Assembly (NCBI GenBank): GCA_963769945.1
Contig: CAVYOA010000014.1
Location: 124,001-188,000, forward strand
Origin: WHSW01 sp963769945
GTDB taxonomy: Bacteria > Actinomycetota > Thermoleophilia > Solirubrobacterales > 70-9
Direction of reading: 5' to 3'
Length of the DNA: 64,000 nucleotides
Part shown: positions 60,919 to 64,000 of the stretch, piece by piece
Position numbering within the stretch: the first letter of the stretch is position 1
Layout of the letters: each line of letters begins with the position of its first letter
Program-made: the position numbers and the translations under genes
Notes under the pieces: generated by a model
Seen by the model: only the letters and a program-made list of their open reading frames with translations
The model's database searches: none
Told to the model about the DNA's origin: nothing

Positions 60919-62784
60919 CTGAAGAAAAGGATTCTCGTTTCAGTCGACGCCGGGGAAACCCGCGTCGCAGTATTGGAAGGAAAGGGCTCGGCCCGTTCCG
61001 GTTCGAACCGTGGCGCCAGCGCAGGCGAGCAGCCGGCGCGTGATGGTTCGCTGAAGGTCGCCGAGCTCTACGTTGAGCGCAAGGGCTCGCGCTCGATTGT
61101 CGGCAACATCTACAAGGGCGTGATCGACAACGTGCTGCCTGGAATGGAGGCGGCCTTCGTCGACATCGGCCTGGAGCGAAACGGCTTTCTCCACGTCGAC
61201 GAGATCGTCCTCCCCGACGGCCAAAAGGCGCCACGCCGCGGCCACGGCCGAGGCCGGCGCATCGACGAGCTGATCAAGCCCAAGCAGGAGATCCTCGTGC
61301 AGGTCGTCAAGGACCCGCTGAAGTCGAAAGGCGCCCGTCTCTCGATGCAGATCTCGATCGCCGGCCGCTATCTCGTCTTCATGCCCGCCGGTGCCGGAGT
61401 CGGTGCCTCGCGACGCTTGCCCGACAACGAGCGCGACCGGCAGCGAAAGCTGCTGCAGAAGCTGCACAAGGGAAACGGCGGACTGATCGTGCGGACCGCA
61501 GCTCAGGGTGCAGGCGAGGAGGACTTCGAACGCGATCTCGACTACCTACAGAGGCTTTACGAGGTGATGAAGCGGCGCGCCGATGAGGTCAAAGCGCCGG
61601 CCCTCGCCTTCCAGGAAGCGGACCTCTCGATTCGCGTTCTGCGCGACGTGCTGACCAAGGAGTTCGACGGCGCCGTGATCGACGACGAAAAACAGCACGG
61701 TCGCGTCACCAGCTTCTTTCAGCGCACGGCGCCGGAGCTGGTGCAGCACGTCGAGCTCTACACGGAGCCGCAGCCGCTGCTGCGTCGCGAGGGGGTCGAG
61801 ACGGCGTTCAGCGAGGTGCTCTCGCGCCGCGCCGACCTCGCCTCCGGTGGCTATCTGATGATCGACTACGCCGAGGCGCTGACCGTCATCGACGTCAACA
61901 CGGGCAGCTTCACGGGCCGCGGCAAGGGCCGGCTCGAGGACACGATCACGAAAGTCAACGTCGAGGCCGCGGAGGAAGTCGTAAGACAGATGCGCCTGCG
62001 CGACATCGGCGGCATCATCGTCATCGACTTCATCGACATGGCCAAGGCGAAGAATCGTGATCAGGTGCTGAAGACGCTGAAGAAGGCGCTCGATGCCGAC
62101 AAGACCAAGTCCTACGTGATGGAGGTCTCGCCCCTGGGCCTGGTCGAGATGACGCGCCAGAACGTGACCGACGGCGTGCGCGAGATCCTCACCGAGGTGT
62201 GCCCGACCTGTGACGGCGAGGGCGTCGTTCCCTCGGCCGAGACGATGGCGATTGACGTCATCCGACGCCTGCGTGAGGTTGCGGCCGAGCGCGACGACGA
62301 GGCGTTTTTGATTCGCGTCAACCCGCACGTCGCGGCCGAGCTGGTCGCAGAGGACAGCGGCCTGGTCGAGCTCGAGCGCGACACGGCCAAGCACTTTCAC
62401 TTCGAGGGCGGCGAGGCGCTGGCGATCGACACCTACGAGGTCGTCGATTCCGGGACTCGCAACGAGATCGAGGAAAGGGCGCTGCCGTTCCGCGTCGACG
62501 AAGAGGTGCTGGTGACGATCGAGGAGCCGCACATGTACAACGCCGACGACGCGATCGCCCGCGTCGACTCCTACATCGTCAGCATCGGCGGCGGTGGCGA
62601 GCACATCGGTGAGCGCCGCCTCGTGCGGATCGAGAGCGTCGCCCGCTCGGCGGCGACCGCGGCGTTGCTCGATGCCAATGGTGAGAAGCTAGAATCACCG
62701 CCTTCTGCACGGCGCCGCGGCCGTCGAGGCGGCAGGCGCCGCAGTCGTGCCGGGACTCAAAACGGGCCCGCGGACAGTGAATGA
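60919..62784 (+). CDS. rng: Ribonuclease E/G family protein
   Basis: 621 residues from CTG 60919. Cuts RNA during mRNA decay and rRNA processing. N-terminal RNase H-like/S1 part (KKRILVSVDAGETRVAVLEG, SIVGNIYKGVIDNVLPGMEA), catalytic Asp motifs (TVIDVNTGSFTGRGKG and GGIIVIDFIDMAKAK), zinc-link CPTCDGEG and a basic C-terminal tail. The family's opening ILVSVDxGETRVAxLE is encoded before TTG 60973, and an in-frame TAA directly precedes CTG 60919. GAGGTG, 7 bp upstream, is its ribosome binding site. Frame intact. Confidence 0.94.
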   Translation: MKKRILVSVDAGETRVAVLEGKGSARSGSNRGASAGEQPARDGSLKVAELYVERKGSRSIVGNIYKGVIDNVLPGMEAAFVDIGLERNGFLHVDEIVLPDGQKAPRRGHGRGRRIDELIKPKQEILVQVVKDPLKSKGARLSMQISIAGRYLVFMPAGAGVGASRRLPDNERDRQRKLLQKLHKGNGGLIVRTAAQGAGEEDFERDLDYLQRLYEVMKRRADEVKAPALAFQEADLSIRVLRDVLTKEFDGAVIDDEKQHGRVTSFFQRTAPELVQHVELYTEPQPLLRREGVETAFSEVLSRRADLASGGYLMIDYAEALTVIDVNTGSFTGRGKGRLEDTITKVNVEAAEEVVRQMRLRDIGGIIVIDFIDMAKAKNRDQVLKTLKKALDADKTKSYVMEVSPLGLVEMTRQNVTDGVREILTEVCPTCDGEGVVPSAETMAIDVIRRLREVAAERDDEAFLIRVNPHVAAELVAEDSGLVELERDTAKHFHFEGGEALAIDTYEVVDSGTRNEIEERALPFRVDEEVLVTIEEPHMYNADDAIARVDSYIVSIGGGGEHIGERRLVRIESVARSAATAALLDANGEKLESPPSARRRGRRGGRRRSRAGTQNGPADSE

Positions 62785-62787
62785 ACC

Positions 62788-63345
62788 ATGGCTAAGAACG
62801 ACACCTACGCGATAATTGAGAGTGGCGGCAAGCAGTATCGAGCCGAGAAGGGCACGATGCTCGTGGTCGACCGGCTCAAGGCCGACGAGGGGGCGAAGGT
62901 CAATCTGCGCGCGGTGATGTTCGCCGGCGACGACGACTTCGTTTCCGGCGGCGCCGACCTCGAGAAGGTCAAAGTCGAGGCCACGGTTGCAGGTCACGAG
63001 CGCGGCGAGAAGATCCGAATCTTCAAGTACAAGGCCAAGAAGGGCTATCGCAAGCGCGCCGGGCACCGCTCGGAGCTGACCCGGCTCGAGGTGACCGAGG
63101 TGAAGATGCTGACCCGCAAACCGGCGAAGGCGGCAGAGAAGCGCGAAGCCGGCGGTAGCAAGCCCGACGCCGAGGCCGCAGCTGCCGAGGTTGAGGCGCA
63201 GAAGCCGACGGAGGCCAAGAAGCCGGCGGCGAAGAAGCCCACCACCGCAAAGAAGCCGGCCGCCGCCAAGAAGCCGGCGGCAAAGAAGCCGGCCGCCGCC
63301 AAGAAGCCGGCGGCCAAGAAGACCTCGACGGAGAAGGAGAGCTAG
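62788..63345 (+). CDS. rplU: Ribosomal protein bL21 with Lys/Ala/Pro-rich extension
   Basis: 185 residues; the first 103 are the normal L21 (YAIIESGGKQYRAEKGTMLV, IFKYKAKKGYRKRAGHRSEL). About 80 extra residues follow, made of KKPAAKKP and KKPAAAKKPA repeats like those in histone-like tails, likely disordered and nucleic-acid binding. ATG 62788, 3 bp after the rng stop. Part of the rng-rplU-rpmA operon. Confidence 0.95.
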   Translation: MAKNDTYAIIESGGKQYRAEKGTMLVVDRLKADEGAKVNLRAVMFAGDDDFVSGGADLEKVKVEATVAGHERGEKIRIFKYKAKKGYRKRAGHRSELTRLEVTEVKMLTRKPAKAAEKREAGGSKPDAEAAAAEVEAQKPTEAKKPAAKKPTTAKKPAAAKKPAAKKPAAAKKPAAKKTSTEKES

Positions 63346-63349
63346 AGCG

Positions 63350-63604
63350 ATGGCTCACAAGAAAGGGCTCGGCTCGAGCCGAAACGGGCGCGATTCCAAT
63401 CCCAAGTTTCTCGGCGTCAAGGTCTTCGCCGGACAGAAGGTCAACGGTGGCGAGATCATCGTCCGCCAGCGCGGTACTCGCTTCAACCCGGGGGAGGGGA
63501 CGGGGATTGGCCGCGACCACACGATCTTTGCGACCCGCGCCGGAACGGTTGAGTTCGCCTCTGGCCATCGTGGCCGCACAGTCACCGTCGTCGGCGCCGA
63601 GTAG
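63350..63604 (+). CDS. rpmA: Ribosomal protein bL27
   Basis: 84 residues, the normal length. MAHKKGLGSSRNGRDSNPKF and RQRGTRFNPGEGTGIGRDHT are the bL27 motifs, near the ribosome's peptidyl-transferase centre. ATG 63350, 4 bp after rplU. The usual obg gene does not follow in the remaining 400 bp. Confidence 0.97.
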   Translation: MAHKKGLGSSRNGRDSNPKFLGVKVFAGQKVNGGEIIVRQRGTRFNPGEGTGIGRDHTIFATRAGTVEFASGHRGRTVTVVGAE

Positions 63605-63815
63605 ACGGCCGGTTCCGCCCCGGGCGGCGCAGGCGTTCACGCGCTGACGTGGGCGCAACCGGCGACGCCGGGCCTTGATTGCGGGGTAGGGGTGCGGTGA
63701 GCGGTCGTTTGGCGAGAACCTCAACGAACTCCCGAGGGAGGAACGTTGGGTTCTGCCGTGGAACATCCGTCGACAACCCGGCCAACCCTCGCGATAAGGC
63801 TGACGACGCACGACG

Positions 63816-64000
63816 CTTGTCGACGCGCTTCGCCGTGGGGACGAGGGCGCGTTTACGGCGCTGGTCGAGGAGATGACGCCGGCGTTGATTCGTGTCGCCC
63901 AAGCTCATGTCCCGAGCCGCGCAATCGCCGAGGAGGTCGTTCAGGACACCTGGATCGGCGTGATCAAGGGCATCGACCGCTTCGAGGGTCGTTCGGCGCT
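63816..64000 (+). CDS. ECF-type sigma factor, 5' part, start unsettled
   Basis: LVDALRRGDEGAFTALVEEM, VAQAHVPSRAIAEEVVQDTW and IGVIKGIDRFEGRSA give region 2 of an ECF sigma factor, cut by the right edge. In this frame an in-frame TGA lies just upstream at about 63802 and no start codon falls between it and the first conserved residue, so a base change or distant start is likely. The 211 bp before it (63605-63815) have no clear gene. Confidence 0.65.

Noticed and set aside
63130..63340. DNA-level tandem repeat or CRISPR-like array
   Set aside because: Short irregular units in frame with rplU encoding KKPAA repeats; no spacers.

Overview
The window is 64 kb of GC-rich chromosomal DNA from an actinobacterium, most likely of the class Thermoleophilia (Solirubrobacterales-like). 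This is an inference from gene content and style: several SnoaL-like proteins opening with MSQENVE, secreted Ig-like and beta-helix proteins, CsbD proteins, an F420-type nitroreductase, a bacterial lysyl oxidase, an Rv1683-like lipase/acyl-CoA synthetase fusion, and a tig-clpP-clpX and valS-folC-ndk-maf-mreCD-mrdA-rodA-rng-rplU-rpmA core. No rRNA gene is present, so the placement cannot be confirmed here.

Layout. 0-8.5 kb: 5' part of a cytochrome oxidase subunit II gene, a PAP2-type phosphatase, a flippase-like membrane protein, trxB, a lysyl oxidase, a frame-broken secreted S15/CocE hydrolase with a calcium-binding-repeat tail, and an EamA exporter. 8.4-14.2 kb (minus strand): a coupled beta-oxidation set (acyl-CoA dehydrogenase, enoyl-CoA hydratase, 3-hydroxyacyl-CoA dehydrogenase), a class IV aminotransferase and an overlapping trio of small genes. 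14.3-17.5 kb: small proteins, a rhodanese and a class A beta-lactamase-like hydrolase. 17.4-21.6 kb (minus strand): a coupled run (PH-like protein, DUF1015, ATP:cob(I)alamin adenosyltransferase, OsmC, SDR, Nudix) carrying many single-base frame breaks. 21.6-29.7 kb: tRNA-Pro, CsbD, then a decayed 5.7-kb integrative element bounded by two copies of the 5' half of tRNA-Arg(UCU), a second CsbD, a DUF2945 protein and tRNA-His. 29.7-43.1 kb: an SDR, DUF2283, the 982-residue fusion, secreted proteins, an ECF sigma factor coupled to an O6-methylguanine methyltransferase, an HTH regulator, LemA, a SpoT-like hydrolase, CorA, CtaG, a spermidine synthase-like protein and an aldo/keto reductase. 43.1-64 kb: proteostasis genes, a beta-helix secreted protein, then valS through rpmA and the start of an ECF sigma gene.

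How the genes work together: tig, clpP and clpX handle folding and degradation of new proteins. mreC, mreD, mrdA and rodA form the rod-shape wall-elongation machinery and run straight into rng, rplU and rpmA (RNA processing and ribosome). The 8.4-11.5 kb genes perform consecutive steps of fatty-acid oxidation, and the Rv1683-like fusion at 31-34 kb may supply activated fatty acids.

Two properties colour the annotation. First, many genes are interrupted by one-base frame changes with conserved protein on both sides, often in compensating pairs; I read most of these as consensus errors, not true pseudogenes. Second, several genes (rng, folC, the S15 hydrolase, the cobalamin adenosyltransferase) can only begin at a CTG codon if their conserved N-termini are kept. 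The most unusual items are the element integrated in the anticodon loop with a duplicated tRNA 5' half, two copies of a nested palindrome (36159 and 41687), and a 15-bp perfect palindrome inside a leaderless promoter (36242).
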